A stretch of DNA of 64,000 nt from CAYWKU01 sp964459325 (GCA_964459325.1 CAYWKU010000001.1:1-64000), one strand, 5' to 3'; positions 32,666-41,350 are shown, numbered from the stretch's first letter. Notes: generated from the letters alone by a model not told the origin. Numbers and translations: made by a program.

Positions 32666-33493
32666 ATGAGCCGCATGAAAAGCTTCAAGGACAAGGTGGT
32701 CGTGGTCACCGGCGCGGGTTCGGGAATAGGTCGCGCTACCGCTCTGGCCTTCGCCAAAGAAGGCGCCAGCCTGGTAATCGCCGATATTCATTTCGACCGG
32801 CTGGAAGAGGTTTCGGGGGAAATCGAAAAGCTCGGCACAAAAGTATATTCCCGGCGCGTGGATGTCTCCGACCGCTCTCAGGTGGAGCATTTCGCAAGGT
32901 TCGTGATTGAAAACTGCGGGCGGGTGGACATATTGCACAACAACGCCGGTGTCGGGTTGGGGGAACTGCTGGAAATGACTTCGATAGAGGACTTCGAGTG
33001 GGTGATGAACACCAACTTCTGGGGCGTGGTTTACGGTGTAACGTACTTTCTCCCGCACATGATTGAAAGAAAAGCGGGCCACATCATAAACACCGCCAGC
33101 GGCGCGGGGCTTGTGGCGCTGCCCGGGCTGGGAGGCTATACCGCCAGCAAGTTCGCCGTGGTCGGGTACTCCGAAACCCTTCGTGCGGAGCTTAAGAGAC
33201 ACAACATCGGTGTATCGGCGGTATGTCCGGGTATCATCAACACCAGAGTGGTCAGCGACGGTCGAATAAACATGCCCGAGGGGGCGAGGGTGAGCAAGGA
33301 GAAGGCCGTCAAGTTTTACGCCACCCGCGGCTGGTCGCCCGACAGGGTGGCCAGGGTAATCGTCAAGGGTGTTAAGAAAAACAGGGGAGTGATTCCGGTG
33401 GGGCCGGAAGTATGGATTTCGTGGTATTTCAAAAGATTTTCCCAGCGACTGAGCGATACGGCCCTTTCCCTTGGAGTCAGAAGGTTGTTCTAG
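32666..33493 (+). CDS. Short-chain dehydrogenase/reductase (SDR), first of pair
   Basis: The classical SDR has the NAD(P) motif VTGAGSGIGRA (about 15-25) and HNNAGVG. A catalytic Ser lies in INTASGAGL and the YTASK box supplies Tyr and Lys. The 275-residue length includes a C-terminal extension (WISWYFKRFSQRLSDTALSLGVRRLF) that may touch the membrane. D38-type residues after beta-2 (VIADIHFDR) favour NAD over NADP. GGAGGGG lies before the ATG. The next SDR starts 23 bp later. Substrate unknown; the family oxidises or reduces hydroxy/keto groups, often 3-hydroxyacyl or steroid-like. Confidence 0.92.
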   Translation: MSRMKSFKDKVVVVTGAGSGIGRATALAFAKEGASLVIADIHFDRLEEVSGEIEKLGTKVYSRRVDVSDRSQVEHFARFVIENCGRVDILHNNAGVGLGELLEMTSIEDFEWVMNTNFWGVVYGVTYFLPHMIERKAGHIINTASGAGLVALPGLGGYTASKFAVVGYSETLRAELKRHNIGVSAVCPGIINTRVVSDGRINMPEGARVSKEKAVKFYATRGWSPDRVARVIVKGVKKNRGVIPVGPEVWISWYFKRFSQRLSDTALSLGVRRLF

Positions 33494-33516
33494 AAAGGTG
33501 AGCCGGAGGTAAACCC

Positions 33517-34281
33517 ATGTGGACGGACAAGTTCAGGCTCGATGAAAAAGTGGTGATTATAACAGGAGCCGGCCGGGGCATCGGGGAGCAGACGGCCATG
33601 CTGATGGCCGAAGCCGGCGCTAAAGTGGTGCTGGCGGCAAGAAAACTGGCGCCCCTGGAGGAAGTGGCGCACAATATCTACAACGCGGGCGGCGAAGCCA
33701 CTCCCATCAGCGCCGACGTCTCGAAGGTTACCGATTGCGAAGACCTGGCGCGCCGCAGCCACGCGCGGTACGGGGGCATAGACGTGCTCGTCAACAACGC
33801 TGGCGTAAATACTCACTCCGGCCCCGCGCTGGACTGCCCGGAGGAGGACTGGGAAAACATGTTCCGGGTTAATCTTTACGGGCCGTTTTACCTGTGCAAG
33901 CTGTGCGTGCCCTACATGGAAGAGAGGGGGAAGGGGTCGATTGTCAATATCGCCAGTCAGCGCGGCATTCGCCCTTCGGTGCGCTCCAGCGTGTACAGCA
34001 TAACCAAAGCATCACTGATAATGTTTACCAAGGTGCTGGCACTCGAGCTTGCCGGCAGGAATATCAGGGTCAACGCGGTGGCCCCGGGCATCACCAAGAC
34101 TAAGTTTACCGAAGGAGTGTGGAAGGACGAGTTCAGGGCGGCGGAAGTGAGGAAGAATGTGCCTCTGGGAAGAATGGCGGAGGCCGACGAGATTGCGCCC
34201 GCCGTGCTTTACCTGGCCGGCGACGCATCCGCCTTCGCGACCGGAACGGTGCTTTCAGTGGATGGCGGTACGCTTATATGA
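33517..34281 (+). CDS. Short-chain dehydrogenase/reductase (SDR), second of pair
   Basis: The 254-residue classical SDR has ITGAGRGIGEQ, VNNAGVN, an IASQRG segment for the catalytic Ser, and YSITKA for Tyr/Lys. NAVAPGITKTKF and the family end DGGTLI follow. LAARKLAP after beta-2 suggests NADP preference. It resembles FabG-like and gluconate/2-keto reductases. GGAGGTAAACCC precedes the ATG. It is probably cotranscribed with the SDR upstream and is convergent with fdhD. Confidence 0.92.
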   Translation: MWTDKFRLDEKVVIITGAGRGIGEQTAMLMAEAGAKVVLAARKLAPLEEVAHNIYNAGGEATPISADVSKVTDCEDLARRSHARYGGIDVLVNNAGVNTHSGPALDCPEEDWENMFRVNLYGPFYLCKLCVPYMEERGKGSIVNIASQRGIRPSVRSSVYSITKASLIMFTKVLALELAGRNIRVNAVAPGITKTKFTEGVWKDEFRAAEVRKNVPLGRMAEADEIAPAVLYLAGDASAFATGTVLSVDGGTLI

Positions 34282-34288
34282 GCGTTTT

Positions 34289-35122
34289 TCAGGTTTGTAT
34301 GACTCTGTATGAGTGCGTGTAGATGTTGAAGCGGTTTTCTTTGAGAAAACCTATCAGTGTTATCCGGAGCCTTTGGGCCAGTTGAACGGCCATGTCGGTT
34401 ACCGCTCCCCCGAAGCAGGCCACGGGTATGGATGCCCGGGCCGCTTTCTGAACCATCTCGAAGCTGCCCCGACTGGACAGAATGGCGAGCTTGAGGGGCT
34501 TTTCCGGCGGCGAAAGCACCGTTTTTCCGATGGATTTATCCAGGGCGTTATGCCTGCCCACGTCTTCGGCGTAGGAGATGAGGTCAAGGTTCTCGTCGAA
34601 TAATGCCGATGAATGCGCTGCGCCCGTTTTCTTGAAAAGCTCATGATACCCTTCTTCGAGTTCCACGAACAGCCGATTAATTTCCTCGGGGGTGACCTCG
34701 ATTTCATCATCGACTGGCGAGGTGAACGATAGTATCCGGTCTATGCTTTCCCTCCCGCAGATGCCGCAGCTTGACAGGCTGTGTCCCTTCACGGATTCTA
34801 TCCTGTGAGCAATTTTATCGTATTGTGCCTTTGGCAGGGTTACCGACAGCAGATTCGAGTCTTCATCTGCGCAATAGGAGATGGACGCCAGGTCGCCCCT
34901 GCCGTTGATTATTCCCTCCGATAGGAGAAGGCCGGCGGCGAGTTCCTTTTCAGCGCCTGGGGTGCACATGGTTGTGATGAAAGACTCCCCGTTGACGGTA
35001 ATACTCAGAGGCATTTCAATCAGGATGAAATCGTCCGTCAGTTCGGCTTTCCCGCCTCTCACCTTGGTTATGTTTTCAGTTTTGTAAGGTTTTTCCTCAT
35101 TCATACCCTTTGAATATGTCAT
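34289..35122 (-). CDS. fdhD: Formate dehydrogenase accessory sulfurtransferase FdhD
   Basis: FdhD moves sulfur from IscS to the molybdenum or tungsten bis-MGD cofactor of formate dehydrogenase. The key SSCGICG loop carries the CxxC pair. EMPLSITVNGE, MCTPGAEKELAAGLLLSEGII, SYAEDVGRHNALDK and LSSRGSFEMVQKAARA all match. A late segment that often reads SAPTxLAV is FGGAVTDMAV here. No formate dehydrogenase gene lies in the window. The start is uncertain: ATG at 35122 lacks a good ribosome-binding site, and ATG at 35104 (MNEEKPY) is possible with AAGGG just before it. Confidence 0.92.
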   Translation of the reverse strand: MTYSKGMNEEKPYKTENITKVRGGKAELTDDFILIEMPLSITVNGESFITTMCTPGAEKELAAGLLLSEGIINGRGDLASISYCADEDSNLLSVTLPKAQYDKIAHRIESVKGHSLSSCGICGRESIDRILSFTSPVDDEIEVTPEEINRLFVELEEGYHELFKKTGAAHSSALFDENLDLISYAEDVGRHNALDKSIGKTVLSPPEKPLKLAILSSRGSFEMVQKAARASIPVACFGGAVTDMAVQLAQRLRITLIGFLKENRFNIYTHSYRVIQT

Positions 35123-35243
35123 TTCAGGAGGAAAATTTCATTACTCTTGACGCACAATTTGTTATGGAAGCTTATCCCAGGTATATGTCCGAGTATGCTC
35201 TCTATAGTCTGTTTATGTTATTTATCAGTAAGTTAGGTTTTAG

Positions 35244-35391
35244 CAGGGTGTTGAAAAAGTCAGAAACGTAACGCCGCCATCCTTGGCGGCACTTGTAAGT
35301 AGCTGATTTTATTAAGGCGCCTTTTGCCGGCAAGCCATGCGGCCTGAGAAGGATGCCAGCGTTACGAAAAATAGCATTTTTCAACACCCTG
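35244..35391. mobile_element. 148-bp MITE with 15-bp terminal inverted repeats
   Basis: CAGGGTGTTGAAAAA (35244-35258) and TTTTTCAACACCCTG (35377-35391) are perfect inverted ends. TTAG flanks both sides (35240-35243 and 35392-35395), a likely 4-bp target duplication. Inner inverted copies CGTAACGC/GCGTTACG lie just inside, and GCCGCCA-TCCT-TGGCGGC forms a hairpin at 35273-35290. There is no coding capacity. It is a non-autonomous element that would need a transposase from elsewhere in the genome. Confidence 0.8.
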
Positions 35392-35433
35392 TTAGAGGAG
35401 GTTCTCGGGACACTGGAAAAAAATAAAACTTGC

Positions 35434-35462
35434 TTGACAGATATGCACTGGATATGTAAAAT
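35434..35462 (+). promoter_or_regulatory. Consensus-like promoter of the receiver/AraC gene
   Basis: TTGACA (35434-35439), a 17-nt spacer, TAAAAT (35457-35462). It begins 43 bp after the MITE end and places the start near 35469, giving a leader of about 34 nt before the ATG at 35503. Confidence 0.75.
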
Positions 35463-35502
35463 AAAACAACAGTGCGAAGGCCCCTCTTTCGGGAGCGTTG
35501 TG

Positions 35503-36195
35503 ATGGATAGGGAAATTTGGGTGTGTACCAGCGATGACCGGTGCGGCAGCATATGCCGGGCGGTGTTTGAGAATGAGTATGCTCTACGTTTTATTGAGAA
35601 TCCCAAGGACCTCAAAGAACTTGTGCATCAAAGGCCGCCGGATTTGGTGATATTTCATTCCTCCCGCGCGGACGAATGCATAAAAACCGTTAAAGCCATG
35701 AAACGGGCGGCTAACGTGCCCGTTTTTCTTATTTCTGGCCGAAGCGACAAGGACTTGATACTCAAGGCCTGGAAGGAAGGCGCATGCGGCTTCCTGGCTC
35801 ATCCTCCCTCCACCGAGGAGCTGTATTCCTGGGTGTCGAAATATCTGGGAAATATCAAGGTGGAGAAATCCCCCCTAGAAAGGGTCAGGGAGTACATAGA
35901 AATAAACTACGACAGCCCCATAGCATTGAGTGACCTGGCCGCCAGGGTGGGGTGGAGCGCAGGTCATTTATGCAGGATTTTCAAAGACCGCTACGGTCTG
36001 CCGCCCATGACTTATCTCCAGCGGGTGAGGCTGGATAAGGCCCGCCGGCTCCTGGAAAACACGGACATGGACATTGCCGGAATTGGGAGGGAAGTGGGCT
36101 TTCGCAAGACACATTATTTCTGCCGGGAATTCAAGAAGCGCACCGGTATGAGCCCGATTGAATGTAGAATGACGCGCTCCCACCAAAGGTACTAG
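35503..36195 (+). CDS. Pseudo-receiver / AraC-type transcriptional regulator
   Basis: Residues 1-115 have the receiver fold (REIWVCTSDDRCGS, PPDLVIFHSSRADE, VPVFLISGRSDKD, GACGFLAHPPSTEEL). The phosphoacceptor Asp at the end of strand 3 is His (VIFHS), and the strand-5 Lys is also His (LAHP), so ordinary phosphorylation looks impossible. Residues about 125-225 hold two AraC-type helix-turn-helix units (LAARVGWSAGHLCRIFKDRYG, IGREVGFRKTHYFCREFKKRTGMSP). I choose the ATG at 35503 because GGGAG lies 7 nt upstream and a promoter at 35434 would miss the earlier start at 35353. livHMGF follows 207 bp later and is a possible target. Confidence 0.85.
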   Translation: MDREIWVCTSDDRCGSICRAVFENEYALRFIENPKDLKELVHQRPPDLVIFHSSRADECIKTVKAMKRAANVPVFLISGRSDKDLILKAWKEGACGFLAHPPSTEELYSWVSKYLGNIKVEKSPLERVREYIEINYDSPIALSDLAARVGWSAGHLCRIFKDRYGLPPMTYLQRVRLDKARRLLENTDMDIAGIGREVGFRKTHYFCREFKKRTGMSPIECRMTRSHQRY

Positions 36196-36401
36196 GCCCC
36201 TCCACCTTTTTGAATTTCCCTTGACGAATTTGTAAAAAGTTTTGTTTGTTCACGTTTGGACGCAGGCTTCTTCCGATGCCTTCCGCCGCTGCATTATTGA
36301 GATTTCGGGAAAAGTTTCCTACCTTTTCAAAATCGCAATCACGTTATATCATTGATAAGCTTTGATTTTGTTCCGAAAATAGTGGAGTTTTCGCCTGAAA
36401 A

Positions 36402-37286
36402 ATGAGTCCGCTGGAGGAATTTTTACAATACCTGGTGACCGGGATTACCCAGGGCTCCATTTACGCCATGATAGCCCTGGGATTCACCATAATCTTCAAT
36501 GCCACCACCATAATAAACTTCGCCCAGGGCGAGTTCGTGATGCTGGGCGGAATGCTGGCCATAACTTTCGTTACAATCCTTGGCCTTCCCATGTGGCTGG
36601 CTTTTCCAATGTCCGTAGCGGCGGTTACCGTTGTGGGAGGGCTTTTCTATAAGCTTGCCCTTGCGCCCATGAGGCGCCCCACCCAGATAAAGCTGATAAT
36701 TGTCACCATAGGCGGCTCCATTTTCATAAAGGGCGTGGCCATGCTTATATGGGGCAAGGAGGCCACGGTGCTGAGCAGCTTCACCGGCGATGAACCCGTC
36801 CGGTTCGGCGACGTGACCATGGTGCCGCAGCATTTCTGGATTATCGCAGTGCTGGTGGTTTCCGTGGTGGCGTTGAGCGCATTTTACAAAAAAACCGTCA
36901 CCGGCAAGGCCATGCGGGCCTGCGCCTCCAATCCCCGGGCCGCGGGCCTGATGGGAATAGACGTAAGCAGGATGACGCTCTACACCTGGGCGCTTTCCGG
37001 GGCACTCGGGGCAGCGGCGGGTGTGGTAATAACCCCCCTGACGATGATGAGCTACGGTATGGGAACCATGCTCGGTCTCAAGGGCTTCTGCGCCGCCATA
37101 CTGGGCGGGCTGGGCTCCACGGCCGGGTCGATAGCCGGCGGAGTGCTAATCGGGGTGCTGGAGAGTCTCGGCGCCGGGTATATATCTTCCGGCCTCAAAG
37201 ATGCCTTCGCTTTCGTCATAATGCTCCTGGTACTGTTCGGTAAGCCGTCCGGTATACTGGGCACGAAGGAAATAGAGCGAGTGTAG
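36402..37286 (+). CDS. livH: Branched-chain amino-acid-type ABC permease LivH
   Basis: LivH is the first membrane subunit of the Liv (HAAT) importer. TQGSIYAMIALGFTIIFNATTIINFAQGEFVMLGG is the family hallmark, and about eight hydrophobic helices follow; MGIDVSRMTLYTWALSGALGAAAGV also fits. At 294 residues it is standard. livM begins 10 bp later. No periplasmic binding protein gene (livJ/K) is next to the cluster, although one is needed for uptake. Neighbouring paaK and CoA enzymes suggest an aromatic or branched-chain acid substrate. Confidence 0.95.
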   Translation: MSPLEEFLQYLVTGITQGSIYAMIALGFTIIFNATTIINFAQGEFVMLGGMLAITFVTILGLPMWLAFPMSVAAVTVVGGLFYKLALAPMRRPTQIKLIIVTIGGSIFIKGVAMLIWGKEATVLSSFTGDEPVRFGDVTMVPQHFWIIAVLVVSVVALSAFYKKTVTGKAMRACASNPRAAGLMGIDVSRMTLYTWALSGALGAAAGVVITPLTMMSYGMGTMLGLKGFCAAILGGLGSTAGSIAGGVLIGVLESLGAGYISSGLKDAFAFVIMLLVLFGKPSGILGTKEIERV

Positions 37287-37296
37287 GTCGCCTGTA

Positions 37297-38256
37297 ATGA
37301 AGCGTGATTACATGATACTCGCCGGGGTGGCCGTGGCGGCGGCGCTTTTACCGAAAGCCATCGCCAACGACTACTACCTGACCGTCTTCATCTTCATCGG
37401 CATCCATTCCATCATTGTTATCGGGCTGAATCTGCTGATGGGATATGCCGGGCAGATAAGTCTCGGCCACGCGGCTTTTTACGCTCTCGGGGCCTACTTT
37501 TCGGGCGTTCTGACGGCAACCCACGGCTGGAATCCCTGGCTGGCGGCGGGGGTGGCGGTGGTGGCCACCTGCCTGGTGGCGCTGGTGGTGGGTATCCCCA
37601 CTCTTAAACTGGAGGGGCACTACCTGGCTATGGCCACACTCGGAATAGGAATCGTTATACAGAAACTTCTCGAAGAAATGAGCGAGATTACCGGCGGAAA
37701 TAACGGCCTTACCGGGATTCCCACCCTTTCAATCGCCGGCATAGAGCTCGATACCGACCTCAAGTTTTATTACTTCGTATGGATTGTGACTATAATTCTT
37801 ACCGTACTGTCCATCCACCTGATACATTCCAGGGTGGGGCGAGCGTGCAGGGCCATTCATTCCAGCAGGCTGGCCGCCAACCTGATGGGCGTTAACGTGC
37901 AGAGGCTGAAAGTGCAGATTTTCGTCCTTTCGGCGGCTTACGGCTCCATTGCCGGCAGCCTGTACGCTCATTATCAGCTATACCTCGACCCCAGCACCTT
38001 CGGGTTCGGCTTCAGCGTGGAGTTGGTGGTGATGGTGGTGCTCGGGGGTCTGGGAAGCGTATGGGGAGGCATCCTGGGGGCGGCGATTATAAATGTTCTG
38101 TCTGAGTACATTACCGCCTTTACGGAGTATGGCCCCGTGGTGTATGGTGGTATACTTGTAGTTATGGTTTTGTTTATACCTTACGGTCTGGCGGGCCTGA
38201 TGTCCTACGGGGCCAGGATAATGACCCGGCGTCGAAAGAAGGAGGCGGCGGCGTGA
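37297..38256 (+). CDS. livM: Branched-chain amino-acid-type ABC permease LivM
   Basis: This is the second membrane subunit, 319 residues, with GLNLLMGYAGQISLGHAAFYALGAYFSG, then ATLGIGIVIQKLLEEMSEITGGNNGL, and GRACRAIHSSRLAANLMGVNVQRLKV (the coupling loop touching the ATPases). The stop overlaps the livG start by 4 bp, so translation is coupled. Confidence 0.95.
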   Translation: MKRDYMILAGVAVAAALLPKAIANDYYLTVFIFIGIHSIIVIGLNLLMGYAGQISLGHAAFYALGAYFSGVLTATHGWNPWLAAGVAVVATCLVALVVGIPTLKLEGHYLAMATLGIGIVIQKLLEEMSEITGGNNGLTGIPTLSIAGIELDTDLKFYYFVWIVTIILTVLSIHLIHSRVGRACRAIHSSRLAANLMGVNVQRLKVQIFVLSAAYGSIAGSLYAHYQLYLDPSTFGFGFSVELVVMVVLGGLGSVWGGILGAAIINVLSEYITAFTEYGPVVYGGILVVMVLFIPYGLAGLMSYGARIMTRRRKKEAAA

Positions 38257-39074
38257 GCGAAATTGTTACGCAAGGCCCGGCTTTGACCGCTATGGGAATG
38301 GTAATGCGCTTCGGAGGCGTGGAAGCTCTCGGCGGCGTGGACCTGGAGTTTGTGCCGGGCACTATCCCCGCCATAATCGGCCCCAACGGCGCCGGGAAGA
38401 CCACGGTGTTCAACCTGATGACCGGAGTGTACAGGCCCGCGGCGGGGAAAATAACCATTGGCGAAAAGGAACTTACGGGTCTGTCGCCGCACAGGATAGC
38501 AAGGAGGGGATTGACCCGTACTTTCCAGACGGTCAGGGTCTTCGGCGATATGACCGTTTTGGAGAATATAATGGTGGGCAGGCATCCCCGCACTCGCTCC
38601 GGGATGATTTCCGCCCTGTTCAAAATGCCGTGGGAGAGAATTGAGGAGCGCCGGATAGCCGAGGCTGCAATGACTGAACTGGAGTTCGTCGGGTTGGGCG
38701 ACCGTGCCGGTGACCGTTGCGACAACCTGCCTCTTGGTCACCTGCGGCTGGTGGAAATAGCCCGCGCCCTGGCGACCGAGCCGCATTACCTGCTTCTTGA
38801 CGAGCCAGCGGCGGGACTCAACTCCAGGGAGACCGAAAACCTGGCGGAATTGTTGAGGAAAATCCGCGACCGGGGCGTGACGCCGGTGGTGGTGGACCAC
38901 GATATGGACCTGGTGATGGAAGTCTGTGACCATATATCGGTGCTCAATTACGGTAAAAAAATAGCCGAAGGCGCGCCGAGGGAAGTACAGAACAATCCGG
39001 AGGTAATCGCGGCTTACCTGGGCGACGGAACAAGGGATTCTACCGGTTCGGAAAAGGAGGTCGGGTGGCGTTAA
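38253..39074 (+). CDS. livG: ABC transporter ATP-binding protein LivG
   Basis: Walker A GPNGAGKTTVFNLMTG, Walker B HYLLLDEPAAGLN and the switch region VVVDHDMDLVMEVCDHISVLNYGKKIAEG fit LivG. The LivG insert RTFQTVRVFGDMTVLENIMVGRHPR is present. The signature reads LPLGHLRLVEIARAL; LivG usually has a weak signature with Gln before Arg, so this one is further from consensus. It pairs with LivF to power LivHM. livF starts directly after its stop. Confidence 0.95.
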   Translation: MSEIVTQGPALTAMGMVMRFGGVEALGGVDLEFVPGTIPAIIGPNGAGKTTVFNLMTGVYRPAAGKITIGEKELTGLSPHRIARRGLTRTFQTVRVFGDMTVLENIMVGRHPRTRSGMISALFKMPWERIEERRIAEAAMTELEFVGLGDRAGDRCDNLPLGHLRLVEIARALATEPHYLLLDEPAAGLNSRETENLAELLRKIRDRGVTPVVVDHDMDLVMEVCDHISVLNYGKKIAEGAPREVQNNPEVIAAYLGDGTRDSTGSEKEVGWR

Positions 39075-39812
39075 ATGCTGCGGGTGACCAACATAAACGC
39101 CCATTATAACGGCATCGCCGCGCTGCGCAGTGTGTCGCTGCACGTCAGCGAAAAGGAGATAGTATGCCTTATAGGCGCCAACGGGGCCGGAAAAACTACA
39201 CTTTTGAACACCATTTCCGGCCTGGTTAGAGCTTCCGGGGGCAATGTTCAGTTTGACGGTAAGCCCATTACAAAACACAAGCCGGACAGAATCGTTCGGA
39301 GGGGGATAGTGCAGGTTCCGGAAGGCAGGCAGGTTTTTCCGGAAATGACGGTTCTTGAAAATTTACAGATGGGGGCTTACGTAAGGTACAAGCGCAAGGA
39401 AAAGGACGAGGTTGGCGAGGCGCTTGAAAGAGTGCTGGCCCGGTTCCCCATTCTGGCACAGAGGCATTCTCAACAGGCCGGGACTCTTTCGGGCGGCGAG
39501 CAGCAGATGTTGGCAATGGGTAGGGCGCTGATGGCTTCGCCCCGGATATTGCTGATGGATGAGCCGTCCATGGGACTGGCGCCGAGGATTGTGGCCGAGA
39601 TATTCGAGATAATAAGAGCTTTGCGAGAAGAGGGGACGACTATCCTTCTGGTGGAACAAAACGCCCGGGCGGCACTGAAAGTGGCGGAGCGCGGATACGT
39701 GCTGGAAACCGGCCGGGTGGTTCTGGAAGGGGAATCGGCCGAATTGGCGGAGGACAGGGAAGTCAAGCGGGCCTATCTCGGAAAGGACTACCGCCATATC
39801 TGGGAGCGGTAG
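39075..39812 (+). CDS. livF: ABC transporter ATP-binding protein LivF
   Basis: The 245-residue ATPase has GANGAGKTTLLNTISG, VPEGRQVFPEMTVLENLQMGAY, a canonical signature LSGGEQQMLAMGRALM, and ILLMDEPSMGLAP with LLVEQNARAALKVAERGYVLETGRVVLEG. It is the last gene of livHMGF. A full copy of the intergenic element family follows before paaK. Confidence 0.96.
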   Translation: MLRVTNINAHYNGIAALRSVSLHVSEKEIVCLIGANGAGKTTLLNTISGLVRASGGNVQFDGKPITKHKPDRIVRRGIVQVPEGRQVFPEMTVLENLQMGAYVRYKRKEKDEVGEALERVLARFPILAQRHSQQAGTLSGGEQQMLAMGRALMASPRILLMDEPSMGLAPRIVAEIFEIIRALREEGTTILLVEQNARAALKVAERGYVLETGRVVLEGESAELAEDREVKRAYLGKDYRHIWER

Positions 39813-39842
39813 TTTACTAAAAGGGTGCATTATTATGCCGAA

Positions 39843-40005
39843 GGTTCCCTGTTAGGGTAGCACACCTTGACGCAGGGTGGCTTATGGCGGGTAGAGAAAT
39901 ATGAGAGTGGCCCCTACCTTTTTGGTGATGAGCGTATCCATGTAACCCCCGGGGGCGGTCAAGGTGTGAAACAAGCCCGGTTCCTTATCCGGAAATCCCG
40001 GATTA
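39843..40005 (+). repeat. Intergenic structured element, full copy A
   Basis: In order: a 5' hairpin CCCTGTTAGGG, left arm CACACCTTGACGC (39861-39873), then AGGGTGGCTTA. An interior of about 75 nt leads to right arm GCGGTCAAGGTGTG (39955-39968) and trailing hairpin TTATCCGG/CCGGATTA (39985-40005). Arm positions that differ from copy B are changed on both sides (CTTG/CAAG against CCTG/CAGG). It ends 37 bp before paaK, leaving little room for a separate promoter. Confidence 0.8.
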
Positions 40006-40041
40006 CGCCGGCCCACTGGCGGGCAGGGCAGGAGTGAAAAA

Positions 40042-41340
40042 ATGATATGGAATCCGAAGTACGAATGTATGCCTAGGGAGGAGTTGGAACAACTCCAGTT
40101 GGAGAGGCTTCAAATTACCCTCAACAGGGTGGCCCGAAACGTCGAGTTTTACCATAACAAGTTCAATGAGCTAAAAATTGACCCCCAGGCCATCACCACG
40201 CTGGAGGATGTGAAGAATCTGCTCTTTACCATGAAAAGCGACCTGCGCGACAACTACCCTTACGGGATGTTCGCCGTGCCTCTCCGGGACGTGGTGAGAA
40301 TCCACTCCTCGTCCGGAACCACCGGGAAGCCGACGGTGGTGGGGTACACCCGCAACGATTTGAGCAACTGGGCCGATTTGTGCGCAAGGTTCATCACCGC
40401 CGGGGGGGTAACCGCGGAGGACGTGGTGCAGATTAGCTTCGGCTACGGCCTGTTTACCGGCGGCTTCGGGCTTCATTACGGCGCGGAGCATATCGGCGCC
40501 AGCGTGATACCCGCCTCCAGCGGCAACAGCCGCCGCCAGATACTCATCATGCAGGATTACAAGAGCACGGCGCTGGTGTGCACCCCCAGTTACGCGCTGC
40601 ACCTGGCCGATACTATGGAGGAGATGGGGCTTAATACCAAGTCCCTGTCGCTGAGGTGGGGATTGTTCGGCGGAGAGCCGTGGAGCGAAAAGATGAGGGG
40701 CGTGTTGCAGGAAAAACTTCCCCTCATTGCCACCGACAATTACGGCCTAAGCGAAGTAATGGGCCCGGGTGTCGCCGGGGAATGCCTGGAGCAGAAGGGA
40801 ATGCATATCCACGAGGACGGCTTCCTGGTGGAAATCGTGGACCCCAAAACACTGAAGCCGGTACCGGATGGGGAGCTTGGCGAGATGGTTATCACCACCC
40901 TGCACAAGGAGGCTTTCCCTCTCATAAGATACCGGACCCACGATATTACACGGATAATACCCGGTGAATGCCCCTGTGGCCGGACGGGCAGGCGGATACA
41001 GAAAATGCAGGGGCGCACGGACGATATGCTGATTATACGCGGCGTTAACGTTTTCCCCAGCCAGATTGAAGAGGTGCTTTTCGAGATTGAGGGCACGGAG
41101 CCGCACTATGTGCTGGTGGTGGACCGCAAAAACAACCTCGACACCCTCGAGGTGCAGGTGGAGGTGAGCGAGCAGCTCTTCAGCGACATCCTGGCTCAGC
41201 AATCCAGGATAGTGAGCCGTATCCAGAACCGGATACAAGGCGTGTTGGGTGTCGGCGTGGAAGTCAAACTGGTGGAGCCGAGGACCCTTCAAAGGTCCGA
41301 GGGAAAAGCCCAGCGGGTAATTGATAAAAGGGAATTCTGA
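40042..41340 (+). CDS. Phenylacetate-CoA ligase family (PaaK-like)
   Basis: The ANL-type adenylating enzyme forms an acyl-CoA from an aryl acid, ATP and CoA. HSSSGTTGKPTVVGYT is the P-loop. YGLSEVMGPGVAGEC carries the adenine-binding aromatic motif, EMVITTLHKEAFPLIRYRTHDITR the core ribose Asp region, and GRTDDMLIIRGVNVFPSQIEEVL the hinge. The C-terminal domain ends in SEGKAQRVIDKREF with the likely catalytic Lys. At 432 residues it matches PaaK. AGGAG precedes the ATG. Phenylacetate, indoleacetate or related acids are possible; the liv transporter upstream may bring in the acid. Confidence 0.93.
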   Translation: MIWNPKYECMPREELEQLQLERLQITLNRVARNVEFYHNKFNELKIDPQAITTLEDVKNLLFTMKSDLRDNYPYGMFAVPLRDVVRIHSSSGTTGKPTVVGYTRNDLSNWADLCARFITAGGVTAEDVVQISFGYGLFTGGFGLHYGAEHIGASVIPASSGNSRRQILIMQDYKSTALVCTPSYALHLADTMEEMGLNTKSLSLRWGLFGGEPWSEKMRGVLQEKLPLIATDNYGLSEVMGPGVAGECLEQKGMHIHEDGFLVEIVDPKTLKPVPDGELGEMVITTLHKEAFPLIRYRTHDITRIIPGECPCGRTGRRIQKMQGRTDDMLIIRGVNVFPSQIEEVLFEIEGTEPHYVLVVDRKNNLDTLEVQVEVSEQLFSDILAQQSRIVSRIQNRIQGVLGVGVEVKLVEPRTLQRSEGKAQRVIDKREF

Positions 41341-41350
41341 GGGAGTTAAC

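Noticed and set aside
35353..35502. 50-codon N-terminal extension of the AraC-type gene
   Set aside because: It begins inside the MITE end and runs through the TTGACA/TAAAAT promoter; the ATG at 35503 has a proper ribosome-binding site.
38205..39278. 357-codon minus-strand frame opposite livG/livF
   Set aside because: The opposite strand has ABC ATPase motifs and tight operon spacing.
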